Below, one piece after another: positions 55,261 through 64,000 of a DNA stretch of 64,000 bases. The stretch lies in contig OX328113.1 in NCBI GenBank assembly GCA_946811185.2, forward strand, positions 4,712,001 through 4,776,000, in the 5' to 3' direction. Each line of letters starts with the position of its first letter. Positions within the stretch are counted from its first letter, which is position 1. Below the pieces are notes generated by a model, which saw only the letters and a program-made list of their open reading frames with translations, was not told where the DNA came from and made no database searches. Both the position numbers and the translations under genes were made by a program. Source of the stretch: Hippopus hippopus (Eukaryota; Mollusca; Bivalvia; Cardiida; Cardiidae).

Positions 55261-55931
55261 GGATAAATACCGTATTTTGCTTAAATATTGAGACAGTAAA
55301 AAATAATTATTTTTTCTTACGTTCCAATACTTAAGTCTACAAAAAATAATTATTTTTTCAGCTGTCCCAAATCTTATGATTAGATAAGACAAGCTGTCAT
55401 GGTGGTCACTGACCGCTAACCAATTGAATATTACCGAGGTTAAAACATTGCTATATCATTGATTTCAATAAACCTACAATCATTTGCAGGTTGGTCTATT
55501 TTTAGACAGATTGCAATTCCAGCGGTCAATTTGTGGACTATGAGTTTAAAACTTCGCTTTTTCTAATTGTTTTCGTTGATGACTAACTTATCACTCATTT
55601 TTGTCTGCGTCCAGCGATCGCAATTAGGATTGTTACTTTGCGTTTGTAGATAAATTCACAACATATTTTACCTGCTTATATGAGGTGAACGACGTAAATT
55701 CCACTCTGACAGAGTACCTGCTCAGCCCGTTCTCAAATTTGATTGGTTCGCCGATCTTCGATTGATAAACCTCAGTTAGACTAGAATACTGTACCCTGGA
55801 TTTCTATTTATAAACAATGAACCTTATTGACCATGAAATACATGCATGTCAACTCTATGTCAACTTTTGATGTACATGTATACATTATGTATCCTTGGAT
55901 ACAAGTTTATCACACCCTTTTTACCCTTATA

Positions 55932-56903
55932 CAGTCAAACTTCGGAAGCTCGAACACCCCTGGGCCTAGGTAACTTGTTCGAAATATCGGTAGTTCGACG
56001 TATCCATATTTCAAGGTACGAAGTGGTCAGTGAACAAGTTACATGTATTCTTATTGCATATTTATGACTTTTGTATTTGGAAATATCACACAGAACACAC
56101 CACATACCTTTGTCATTTTACAGGAATTGGCTGTCAAATTAGTGAAAATAGCTTGTTTTCGGCCGAAATCGATACGCTCTGTTAATGATTTTCATTTTTT
56201 GAGAGTATCCATTTCGGCCGAAAGCAAGCTATTTTCACCAGTTAAACGGCCAATTCCTGGGGTCATTTTCTTTGCACATATCTAAAAGTCATTTTATCAG
56301 AAAAGAAAGGACATTTGCAGATGGTATCGAGAGTGAAACATCACCTTGTTTATCTTCTAATTATAACTTCTATCAACGCTACATGTGCGGATTAAGATCA
56401 CAGTTGCGGTTAATGAAACCTACTGTGTTGAAAAGCAATACTCTTCATGAAAACATAGTGTCACAAAAATGACTTGACCACTAATTTAGGTCAACCACCT
56501 CGAAAAACAAAAAATTAAAAGCAAAGCAATTTTTCAATCACGGCTAAACAATTTGTAATTGACACTTTGATCAAGTGTGTGTATATTTTACAGTAAGTGT
56601 TAAAAACATGCACCTTATCCAATATTTGACAGACGATTACCAGCGTATCCAATTAACAATGTATGTGTGAAACCCAACATCTGATTGTTGACTAACCCTT
56701 TGTTCGACTTCTGAGAGGTAAAATACACAGGAAAATGAACGACGGGACTGTGATATGTGTTCGAAAGTTCCAATTAAGGGTTGTGCGAGCTTTCCGAGGT
56801 AGAACAATATGAATTATATAGAGATTTTGCGGGACCGATATCGTTGTTCGAGCTTTCTTTGGTATTCAAAATTACCCATATTCGAGCCACCGAAGTTTGA
56901 CTG
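55932..56903. mobile_element. pogo/Tigger-like non-autonomous element
   Basis: Ends CAGTCAAACTTCGG and CCGAAGTTTGACTG (one base gap tolerated), flanked by TA at 55930-55931 and 56904-56905. 972 bp without an intact transposase. TA duplication and CAGT ends fit Tc1/mariner-pogo relatives. Confidence 0.75.
56119..56262. repeat. Foldback inside the pogo-like element
   Basis: GGAATTGGCTGTCAAATTAG and AGCTTGTTTTCGGCCGAAAT pair with ATTTCGGCCGAAAGCAAGCT and the following GGCCAATTCC, over about 140 bases. Confidence 0.7.
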
Positions 56904-57264
56904 TATAGGATTTTTTTTTAGAATTGGTGTTTAAAATAGTCTATAAGGTGATCGGGTTTTTTTTGTCTTGAATCGGGAAACTCCCATTGAAATCAGGAGG
57001 GTTGGGAAGCATGCTTACATGTGTAGAAAAGAAACTGCCTGAAATAAATGCTTGTAATAAACAAAGGGCATCGAACAGAATCGAAAGATTTTTTTTAAAA
57101 TAGAATATTCACTGTCCAAATTCTTTGGAACAAAAAAATAATGATCTTGCTTTGCAATTTTTAGTATGGCCCAAATCTTTGGGTCATGAAAAATAATTAT
57201 TTTCGTGTTTTTTGATGGTGTCCCAATACTTTGGGTGTCTCAAAATTTAAGCAAAATACGGTAC

Positions 57265-57393
57265 AATAGATGGTTGGTGTCTTGGCCTGAGAAAATTTAA
57301 TGAACTCTGCTGTGGAGTTTTATCCCATTTTTATCCAACATTCCCATGCTTGCCCTATAACCTATCCAATACCATGACACCAACCATCTATTC
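57265..57393. repeat. 129-bp foldback
   Basis: AATAGATGGTTGGTGTC pairs with GACACCAACCATCTATT. It starts right at the end of the 2-kb TIR element. Confidence 0.7.
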
Positions 57394-57429
57394 TCAATAT
57401 AATGAATATTGAATATTGCTGTAAGACCA

Positions 57430-57680
57430 AATAAATCCGCTGCCAAACAATCCTATGAATTAATGACTCTTTAGTAGGAGGGCTTTTAAGAACAATGAGG
57501 GAACAGAAGAAAAAATGCTGGTAACAAGCATTTTCTCCTTTTCCCCCAAAGTTTCAACGACATCCTATCATTTCATCTACAAATTCAATCAGCCAAGCCA
57601 CACTTATTTTGACAACAGCCAATGCTTTCAATCTGGAATAGCCCTAAAATTTTTGGTTGTCTGGTAGAAAGTTTGAAAAA
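57430..57680 (-). repeat. TTAA-MITE, diverged
   Basis: GCCAAACAATCC start, palindrome remnant ATGCTGGTAACAAGCAT, right end TTGGTTGTCTGGTAG. Confidence 0.5.
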
Positions 57681-57706
57681 AAAAAAAGAAGAAATAAATA
57701 CGCTGC

Positions 57707-57712
57707 TTTATT
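57707..57712 (-). terminator. Candidate poly(A) signal of the SLC17 gene
   Basis: TTTATT on the + strand gives AATAAA on the coding strand, about 345 bases after the stop codon. First canonical signal found. Confidence 0.4.
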
Positions 57713-57788
57713 ATTGTGGAGAAAAATGACAGGAAAAAATGAATTTGTCTTCCATCCATTCAACACCTTTCCTTACTTCCTCTTTGAT

Positions 57789-58006
57789 TTAACTCTTTAC
57801 CAAATGACAAAATTTTAGACTTGTCTAAATTGAGATGACAAAATAAACGTGAATCAAAAATTGAAACTTGACTTTAGAAAAGTAGAAAACATTGTGGGAA
57901 AAGGAGAAAATGATGGTTACCAGCATTTTCTCCTTTTCCCACAATGTTTTCAGAAGCCTTCTTCCTCTGGGTCGTAAAAATCAGGCATTGTTTGGCGAAG
58001 GGTTAA
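57789..58006 (+). mobile_element. TTAA-MITE in the probable SLC17 3' UTR
   Basis: TTAA at 57789-57792 and 58003-58006. The palindrome has a single mismatch (GATGGTTACCAGC). It lies 46 bases beyond the SLC17 stop codon and before the first poly(A) signal, so its hairpin should be in the mature mRNA. Confidence 0.75.
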
Positions 58007-58051
58007 AATTTGTACAGTTTACAACTATTTATCACATTTCTGCTAGGTTGA

Positions 58052-58258
58052 TCAATCTGAGATGACTTGATTTCGTTGATACTGAACTTGCTGCCGCTGT
58101 GGATGCGATGATTTGTCCTTATGGGCGAAGGAAATACCTTGCTGCGGGTTGTTCCATGGTTGTTCAGTTCCCCTTGCGAGCACAACATACAGTATGGCTC
58201 CCAGGAAGTAGATACCGGCAGCTAAGTAGAACACTATTTGCCATCTTTCTCTGGTTTC
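58052..58258 (-). CDS. SLC17 last coding exon
   Basis: Acceptor TTTTTATCACAG, phase 0. ETRERWQIVF, the last transmembrane helix (VFYLAAGIYFLGAILYVVLA), GTEQPWNNPQQG and a 27-residue tail ending NQVISD then TGA. Confidence 0.92.
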   Translation of the reverse strand, partial: ETRERWQIVFYLAAGIYFLGAILYVVLARGTEQPWNNPQQGISFAHKDKSSHPQRQQVQYQRNQVISD

Positions 58259-61200
58259 CTGTGATAAAAAGTAAGTCTTCCATTAATTTTCTTATTTAAT
58301 CCTTTATTTAAAATACTGAATTTTAACAACCCTGAAACGGGAGCCTTTTGAAAACATTGTGGGAAAAGGAGAAAATGCTGGTAACCAGCATTTCCAACTT
58401 TTTCCACAATGTTTTCGATCCCTCCCAAAACAAATTTCAATTTTTCAGTCACATTTATTTTGTCGTCTTCAAATGCTTTCAATTTGAACTAGTCTAAAAT
58501 ATTTTTCGTTTGGTAAAAAGTTAACCCTTTACTAAACAATCTCTTCACCTAGGCACTTGAAAACAATGCAAGAAAAGGAGCAGAAGTGAGAAAATGTATT
58601 ATTCATATGCTTTGAACTCAAAATTCTTATTTCCCAAGATTTTCTTTTGTAAGTTTTCTGCATCAAATTATATGAGAAAAAATTGAATTCACTATTTCAG
58701 AACCATTGGTGTAAACAGAGGCCTTTGCAGACAGCATCGATCAAGATCAGACTGCATAGTACATGCAGTCTGATCTTGGATCTGTACCATGCACCTGTTT
58801 GATCAAGCCCTTCAGATAAAACTCTGTCTCAGTTTCAGTGATTGTATTTTCAGCCGATAACTCTTTACCATAAAATTCCGAGTTTTATCAACCCCAAAGA
58901 AGAAACCTTTTGAAAACAATGTGAGAAAAGGAGAAAATGCTGGTAACCAGCATTTTCTCCTTTTCCCACAATGTTTTCAACCCGATCCAGGACAAATTCC
59001 ATCATTTGAGCCATGATTAGATGGTCACCGGCAATTGCTTTCAATTTGGACAAGTCCCCATTTTCTTCCTGTGGTAAGGAGTTAACACTGAAGCACCCAG
59101 TAAAGTGTGTTTCTATACGTACATTAGACTTTTTACCATTACAGACAATTTTTACGTGTGAACTTACAAGTACTACAATACTGTGTAACAGGTGTTACAG
59201 GAGACCACTCCTTCATGCATGGCTTCATCCCGATTTAAATACAATACCTAACAACTGTGTTGGGGAGAATTCTCTTTAGCTCAGTGGTTATGGTGTTGAC
59301 CTTTCGTCCGGACGTTCTAGGTTCGAATCTTGCCCGGTCCCTGTACTTCTGCTATGCATTTGTTCATTTGTTTCTTTGTTACAGACTTTGTTCATAAGAT
59401 GGAGGCTTGTCTGGGATTTGCCATTGAGCCATTAATCCCATTTGTTGTCCAAAAAACGGACTTTCTGCCTAATAAGGCTTTGAGTCATTAATAAATGATG
59501 ACTTTAAGAAGGGGCGTGTTACGGTCCCTGTATTTCTGCTATGCATTTGTTCATTTGTTTCTTTGTTACTGACTTTGTTCGTAAGGCAGAAAGTTAATGT
59601 CCGTGTCAAAAACAAAACAAAATTTTGAAGGCAACTTATGACTTGAAGAGTGAGATATTCGGCCAAGGAACTAGGAGGCAAAATAACGCCAAAAACGAGA
59701 TCAACAGAGGTCTGTTTGATATATTTAGCTCTTAAAGAATTAACTCTTTATCACATAAAACCTCCTCTGGCAGTGTATTAAACCCATGACTTATTTTTGA
59801 TAATACACTAGTGTATTATCGTTTTTTGGGTCCCGGTTCTGATCAGTTTTCAGTCACGAGCACGTGAAGCAAGAGAAACCAACCACAGTTTGTGCGGGAA
59901 TTTGTACTGTTACGCCGTTTCGGGGAAAAATGACATCACTGTTGCTAAGACGTATACGCGTGATAAGTTTTTGATTTTCATGTTTGATAAAAACCAAGAA
60001 ATGCAGCGAAAGTCTCTTAAAATCAATATTATTGCGGAAATAGGTGGACTTAACCCCTCTATAAACTATTTCACTCTTCTTTTGGTGTAAATGTCACAGA
60101 ACTATCTAGTTGCGTATGTACACATTTGAAACCAAACTACAACGTAAACATGGACCTGTGAACGGTATAGAAGCTGAAGGTGATGATGCGGGATATTTTT
60201 CTGTCTGCCATTCGTTTTATGTGATAAATAGAATCTCACATTCGTGTTTATGTATTATCATTTTTATCAAACTCGTTGACTAAAATGTATTTGACGCTCG
60301 CCAAGGTTCGCGTCATACAATTTTAGTCAACTCGTTTGATAAAAATGATAATACATAAACACTCATGTAAGATCCTCTATTTACCACATAATCCCAAGTT
60401 TCAATGACCTTGAGGAAAAAAAACTTTGGAAAACATTGTGGGGAAAGGAGAAAATGCTGGTAACCAGCATTTTCTCCATTTCCCACAATGTTTTCTACCT
60501 TTGTATGGACAACTTACATTGGTTGTGCTGTACGGTATTTAAATTTTGTTGTCTTCAAATGCTTTTAATTTGGTCGAAATCTAAAATTTTTGTAGTATGG
60601 TAGAGTTGAATCACTTACATGGTTTTTGGTCACCCATCCTACAATCTGGGGGCCGAGAAATCCAGGTATCGTTGCCCAACTGTTAGACAAACCCATCAAT
60701 ACACCTGTAAAATATATATGTAAAACATTTTACCCATTACCATAAATCAAACACAAGTGGCCTTTTGTAATTGGTCCATAATGGAATTATACATTAAGCC
60801 CCCTTCTTCAATGACACGACATTTCATGAAATAAAAAAAATGATTGTCTGTTGCTTATGATAAACAATATAAATATGAAGTTTCATAAATTTTTGTCCTG
60901 TAGTTAAAGAGATATTGGTCCATAATGGAAATATACATCAAGCCCCCCTTTTCCATGACACAGCATTAAATAAAAAAAAAAAAAAAAAATAAATAAATAA
61001 ATAAATCGGCAAACTATCATTAAAGGAACTCATGTATGTAGTTTCATCAATTTTCGTCAAGGATTTAAAAGATATCTGTCCAGATGGAGGAATGGACGGA
61101 CAACACAAAATTTGTATTCCTTGCCTTTGGTGGGGGATAACAAAGCTTTAAATTCTTGTACAAAGAGAAATAGCACGAGGTATGAGATCTATTACATTTC

Positions 61201-62963
61201 ATCTATATAATTGCGCCTCGCTCTGGGAAAGGGGGGGGTTAACGTATCTCTGCGATGCATTATACCAAGTAAGTCATAGCATAACTATAGGTCCATAAAA
61301 TCATTCTTAAGGACCAACAGCATTACGAAGTAAACTAGTCCTTTGACATATAAAAAATTGCTCAATACTTTTTGCAGATGCATTTAGCCTCTTTTTCACA
61401 GAGCAAGGCTCATATAGCTTTGACATTTCATGCTCATAATGAGAAATTTCTCCCTTTGCCACAATGTTTTTATATGTATTGATGTATTAAACTACTATTC
61501 AACTTGATTAACCATATATTACAAGAGTCTTTTCAAAGTCCTATACTTCAAATCTGACACAGATGCACAGCATCCTGGAGCGAACTCTTGGCTGCATTTG
61601 CTTGATTTTCTGTGAAAATTCTAAGTAAAAAAAGGGGCAAAAATGTGTCAAAATACTTTGATGGTTACCTGCTCCTGTTGTATGGATTCCCCTTTTGATA
61701 GTTAACAACTTGTCCAAGTTTGAAGTAAATATCACCAGTAATAACAGAGACATTGTAAAATGTCAAAGTTTTTGCACATCGATGATAACGCAGACGAGGG
61801 CGCCAGGGCTCTGACAATACCTCAATGTTTTCTTTGAAAAACAGCTGCTTGGAAAACATCGGAGAAAACAAGAAATTAAGGAGGACTTTACACCCTGAAA
61901 TATCAAGTACACAAGTTATTTCTTCTTTAAAAGTTTTTCACAGTTATGCAAAGTTGGACCAGACATGCATGCTTACCTGCAAAGTTGGGAGAGAGATCTA
62001 TATGGTTCACTTGGAAGCCCCCCATGGTGAAGCCCAATGACCCCAAACATGCCACTAATAGTACAACAACAGCTACGTGATTACACTTGGCAAACTGTAT
62101 ACATATCAGCATGACCCCAGGGGTCACCAAACCTGCAAAAAAAGCAAATTGCTCATAAGCACTGGGGCCATGTTCCAGCAAGAGGGGGCTTAATGCATCT
62201 TCAAAAAGCATCGACCAAGATAAGCCTATGCGGGCCGATGTGGGTCAAATTTTTTGCTATTTGTAAATTTTCTACTTGTCCAAGGACCAGTGTACCTTAT
62301 GATTCAGTCGGTTGCTATATTATAAATGGATTTTATGGATCCGTGTTACATGACTTGATTATTATCATTCATCATGGAGATGCATTAAACCCCCTTTTGC
62401 CAGAGAATGGCTTATTTCTATTTGTGAAGTATTTAACTGGCTGGCTGGTTGGCTGACCGGCTGACTGGCTGGCCCTGCCTGGCTGATTAACTGACTCATT
62501 GATTGATTGATTGAATGAATGGGGTTTTACACCGCTTTCAACACTATTTCAGTCATATCACGGCGACAGCTCACATATTCATGTATTTCCTGGGTTTCAC
62601 CAGTACTAGGCTAGGGCTGTCCAAATGAAAGCACTTGCAGATGGTAGCAAATGTAGCTCAAATGTTTGGTTTGGTCTTTTATAGGATATAAAACATTGTG
62701 GGAAAAGGAGAAAATGCTGATTACCAGCATTTTCTCCTTTTCCCACAAGGTTTTCAACAGCCTTTTTATGAGAGTCGTTGAATATATAATGTTTAGTAAT
62801 GGGTTAAATCAAAAACAGCAGTATCCATACCAAAGAAAGTAAGGAATCGCCTCGTATTTAGCGTCGACAATATTCCGCGACTTCTCAAATAGTCTGCTAT
62901 GAAGCCTGAACAAACCTGACCCATCCAACAACCCAAGTATGGCAAGGCCGACAATAACCCATT
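58052..62963 (-). CDS. SLC17-family anion transporter (sialin-like), C-terminal part
   Basis: Reverse-strand exons 62963-62831, 62132-61977, 60704-60619 and 58258-58052 give 193 residues and a stop. All junctions are GT..AG with matching phase; more exons must lie right of the window. SLC17 proteins are 12-helix major-facilitator transporters of organic anions or phosphate (sialin, vesicular glutamate and nucleotide carriers). Visible: NGLLSALPYLGCWMGQVCSG, the STLNTRR loop, FTMGGFQVNHIDLSPNFAGV, the GLSNSWATIPGFLGPQIVGW helix, RERWQIVFYLAAGIYFLGA and the GTEQPW end, all strongly conserved in the family. This is about the last five helices. The cytosolic tail is short, hydrophilic and Gln-rich. 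Which SLC17 subtype cannot be told from this half. Confidence 0.92.
58296..58524 (-). mobile_element. TTAA-MITE just upstream of the last SLC17 exon
   Basis: TTAA at 58296-58299 and 58521-58524, 229 bp. The right palindrome arm is damaged (CCAGCATTTCCAACTTTTTC). Its edge is 37 bases from the acceptor, in branch-point range. Confidence 0.78.
58728..58796. repeat. GATC-hairpin copy
   Basis: GATCAAGATCAGACTGCATA pairs with ATGCAGTCTGATCTTGGATC. Confidence 0.6.
58857..59085 (-). mobile_element. TTAA-MITE, nearly complete
   Basis: ATAACTCTTTACCATAAAAT start; TTAA at 59082-59085. The palindrome has one outer mismatch (AATGTGAGAAAAGG). Confidence 0.75.
59273..59345 (+). repeat. tRNA-like SINE head, not a tRNA gene
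   Basis: TTTAGCTCAGTGGTTATGGT and TCTAGGTTCGAATCTTGCCC are A- and B-box-like, 35 bases apart. The 5' and 3' ends do not form an acceptor stem, and the unit runs directly into repeat sequence. Confidence 0.55.
59335..59600 (+). repeat. Direct repeat pair, LTR-like scrap
   Basis: CGGTCCCTGTACTTCTGCTA and the following CATTTGTTCATTTGTTTCTT recur at about 59334-59400 and 59522-59585. The second is preceded by AAGAAGGGGCGTGTTACGG, which resembles a polypurine tract and TG-starting LTR. Inference only. Confidence 0.4.
59799..59820. repeat. 22-bp perfect palindrome
   Basis: GATAATACACTAGTGTATTA plus TC, fully self-complementary. Confidence 0.9.
60244..60362. repeat. 119-bp near-perfect hairpin
   Basis: GTGTTTATGTATTATCATTT and ATCAAACTCGTTGACTAAAA pair with TTTTAGTCAACTCGTTTGAT and AAATGATAATACATAAACAC. 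Arms of about 53 bases with very few mismatches, apex GCTCGCCAAGGTTCGCG. In an SLC17 intron. Confidence 0.88.
60380..60612 (-). mobile_element. TTAA-MITE abutting an SLC17 splice donor
   Basis: TTTACCACATAATCCCAAG start, intact palindrome with one mismatch (CTCCATTTCCC), right end GTAGTATGGTAGAGTTGAA. It ends about 7 bases from the exon boundary at 60619. Confidence 0.78.
60619..60704 (-). CDS. SLC17 exon, second to last
   Basis: Acceptor ATATTTTACAG, donor GTAAGTGA. It encodes the GVLMGLSNSWATIPG helix and FLGPQIVGWVTKNH, and ends in phase 0. Confidence 0.92.
60770..61075. repeat. Imperfect tandem duplication, about 148 bp, with poly-A
   Basis: TTGGTCCATAATGGAA then TATACATTAAGCCCCC occurs near 60771 and 60919; GTAGTTTCATCAATTTT matches GAAGTTTCATAAATTTT. 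An A run and (AAAT)n lie at about 60965-61005. Confidence 0.6.
61211..61412 (-). mobile_element. CAGCC-MITE lacking its hairpin
   Basis: GCGCCTCGCTCTGGGAAAGG to TCACAGAGCAAGGCTCATAT. The central hairpin is deleted. Confidence 0.6.
61540..61850 (+). repeat. ACAAGAGC repeat copy
   Basis: Missing the first bases. Keeps TGGCTGCATTTGCTTGATTT, TTGATGGTTACCTGCTCCTG, AACTTGTCCAAGTTTGAAG and GACGAGGGCGCCAGGGCTCT. Confidence 0.6.
61977..62132 (-). CDS. SLC17 exon with the NHIDLSP motif
   Basis: Acceptor GCTTTTTTTGCAG, donor GTAAGC. Two hydrophobic segments, GLVTPGVMLICIQF and VAVVVLLVACLGSLGF, then TMGGFQVNHIDLSPNFAG, the most conserved stretch of the family's C-terminal half. Confidence 0.92.
62160..62412 (+). 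mobile_element. CAGCC-MITE, 28 bases from an SLC17 exon
   Basis: GGCCATGTTCCAGCAAGAGG to TTTTGCCAGAGAATGGCTTA. Hairpin reduced to GATAAGCCTATGCGGGCC. Confidence 0.65.
62440..62515. repeat. (CTGG)n and (GATT)n simple repeat
   Basis: GGCTGGCTGGTTGGCTGACC, then ATTGATTGATTGAATGAATG. Confidence 0.85.
62515..62612 (-). repeat. SINE-B end fragment
   Basis: ACACCGCTTTCAACACTATT, CAGTCATATCACGGCGACAG and GTTTCACCAGTACTAGGC. Confidence 0.6.
62618..62806 (+). mobile_element. TTAA-MITE, 24 bases from an SLC17 exon
   Basis: Left-truncated. Palindrome with one arm mismatch (GCTGATTACCAGC). Closes at TTAA 62803-62806. Confidence 0.7.
62831..62963 (-). CDS. SLC17 exon, first in the window
   Basis: Acceptor TTTGCCTATTTTTCAG, donor GTATGG. 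Encodes NGLLSALPYLGCWMGQVCSG, FIADYLRSRGILST and LNTRRFLTFFG. Begins in phase 0, as expected for the conserved N in this helix. Confidence 0.92.
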
Positions 62964-63024
62964 CTGAAAAATAGGCAAAATTAATGCAGTAAAATCTGTG
63001 TTGGAAGGGGTCGAGTCCCAGTAG

Positions 63025-63315
63025 TACAATCAGTAGCATACACAACTTGAGACCAGGGGGTCACTGGTTCAAATCTCCAGCTCACCCAATTTCTTTCCCA
63101 AGATTGATGATAGCCATTGCAACAGGACTAATTCCTCTCTCACTGCTGATCATTTTTTAGACCATGGTCAAATGGAAAGAGAGCCAATGGCTTGGGAAGA
63201 ATAATGTGCAAATTACTGGTAAAAGAAACACCAGGAAAACATTGATAGGTGCACTGGCTACCGCAATATTACTAAACTAGGGTTGAAAATGGCATTAAAC
63301 ACCATACAAACAAAC
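63025..63315 (+). repeat. SINE-B, full length
   Basis: Head with CACTGGTTCAAATCTCCAGC (B-box-like). Body AAAGAGAGCCAATGGCTTGG, then GGTGCACTGGCTACCGCAAT, ending AAACACCATACAAACAAACA. Confidence 0.75.
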
Positions 63316-63487
63316 AAATCTGATGGAAGGGTAGCACCCTTGAAGAAATGTGTAGCAGAAGTTCTGATCCAACAAGCAAGTATTCAGTAATGCGGCTTCA
63401 ATATTTCTCAAAAAATAAAATCACAGACAATCCCAAGTCCTAAATTATTTCAAGTTTACTCAGTGTAAAATTGTAGCTTTTTTGATA

Positions 63488-63715
63488 TGTTGATTGCATG
63501 GTGTTTAACACTGTTTTCAACATTATTTCAATTATATCATGGTGGCCAGTGCACATATCCATGCTTTCCTAGAGTTTTCTTTTACCAGTACTCCTCACAA
63601 TATTCTTCCTAAGCTTATCATTAATTCTCAGAAAGAAATTGGCCGAGCTGGGGATCGAAGCAGCGACCCTCTATTCCGAAGTCCTGTACACTACTGACTG
63701 AGCTACCGGGGCTCG
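63488..63715 (-). repeat. SINE-B, full length with well-kept head
   Basis: On the reverse strand the head reads CCGGTAGCTCAGTCAGTAGT and GTCGCTGCTTCGATCCCCAG, spaced as in tRNA promoters. Body and end match other copies. Confidence 0.8.
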
Positions 63716-63737
63716 GCTTTTTCAATATGTATCACAA

Positions 63738-64000
63738 TTTGGCCTGCAACATGTTAAAAGGGGCATTCGGACATTTGCGTAAAGTGTCATCTCGGATCAG
63801 CCTGCGCAGTCCGCGCAGGCTGATCCGAGATGGCACTTTACAACTACATTAGATTTTGTGCTACAGTAGACTTGCGCAAAACAGAGAATTGCATAAAAAC
63901 GGAAAGTGTCGTTTCGGTTTAGCCTGCGCGGACTGCGCAGGCTGATCCAAGATGACACTTTACGCAAATGTCCGAATGCCCCTTTTCGCATGTTGCAGGC
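63738..64000. mobile_element. Double-hairpin MITE, cut by the window end
   Basis: GGCCTGCAACATGTTAAAAG and CCTTTTCGCATGTTGCAGGC ends. Hairpins TCAGCCTGCGCAGTCCGCGC and TTAGCCTGCGCGGACTGCGC, each with its complement. Same plan as 37264-37535. Confidence 0.8.

Larger units (their letters stand above)
55266..57264. mobile_element. Non-autonomous TIR DNA transposon, about 2 kb
   Basis: Inverted ends ACCGTATTTTGCTTAAAT and ATTTAAGCAAAATACGGT with TA at the outer edges. The subterminal parts are also related (AAAAATAATTATTTTTTC and GTCCCAAATCTT on the left; GGCCCAAATCTTTGGG and AAAAATAATTATTTTCG on the right). No transposase. Hosts the pogo-like insertion at 55932-56903. Confidence 0.65.

Noticed and set aside
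59285..59340. tRNA gene
   Set aside because: Has a promoter-like B box but no matching acceptor stem or 3' end; it continues into a repeat.

Overview
The window is eukaryotic and AT-rich, with split genes and a very high load of short dispersed repeats. Spliced animal-type genes plus repeat families of the kind common in bivalve genomes suggest a heterodont bivalve mollusc. This is inference; no marker gene fixes the species. Three genes are supported by spliced coding exons with consistent reading phase and GT..AG junctions.

(1) About 11.5-16.0 kb, + strand: a four-EF-hand protein of the calmodulin/troponin C superfamily, five coding exons ending in a stop; the first coding exon is not identified. 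(2) About 34.5-43.8 kb, - strand: an apparently complete USPL1-type SUMO protease, six coding exons, 1240 residues, with the N-terminal Cys-rich motif, catalytic Cys/His/Asp, an internal CxxC pair and the C-terminal tail. A CpG-rich block near 47.0 kb may hold its 5' non-coding exon. (3) About 58.0-63.0 kb, - strand: the C-terminal 193 residues of an SLC17 (sialin-like) anion transporter, four exons, with the 5' part beyond the right edge. The genes look unrelated in function.

Almost everything else is repeat. Working names used below. TTAA-MITE: about 229 bp, flanked by TTAA, with a central palindrome of about 65 bp, roughly 50 copies or pieces, piggyBac-like ends. CAGCC-MITE: about 255 bp, inverted ends reading GAGCCGTGCTCTG, one GC-rich hairpin, 15 copies. 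Double-hairpin MITE: two copies, each with two related hairpins. GATC-hairpin: about 66 bp, six copies. SINE-A and SINE-B: tRNA-like heads. 145-bp tandem element: three copies with about 6, 15 and 2 internal units. ACAAGAGC repeat: about 280 bp, four copies. There are also several foldback elements, a 5'-truncated LINE, a hAT-like and a pogo-like non-autonomous element.

Layout: 0-8 kb repeats; 8.2-10.1 kb LINE inside a SINE-B; 11.5-16 kb EF-hand gene; 16-34 kb intergenic repeats including the large tandem arrays; 34.5-47 kb USPL1 and its 5' flank; 47.5-55 kb MITE-dense intergenic DNA; 55.2-57.4 kb nested DNA transposons; 57.7-63 kb SLC17 gene; right edge SINEs and a double-hairpin MITE. Several MITEs sit within tens of bases of splice sites or in probable 3' UTRs, the most interesting structural theme of the window.
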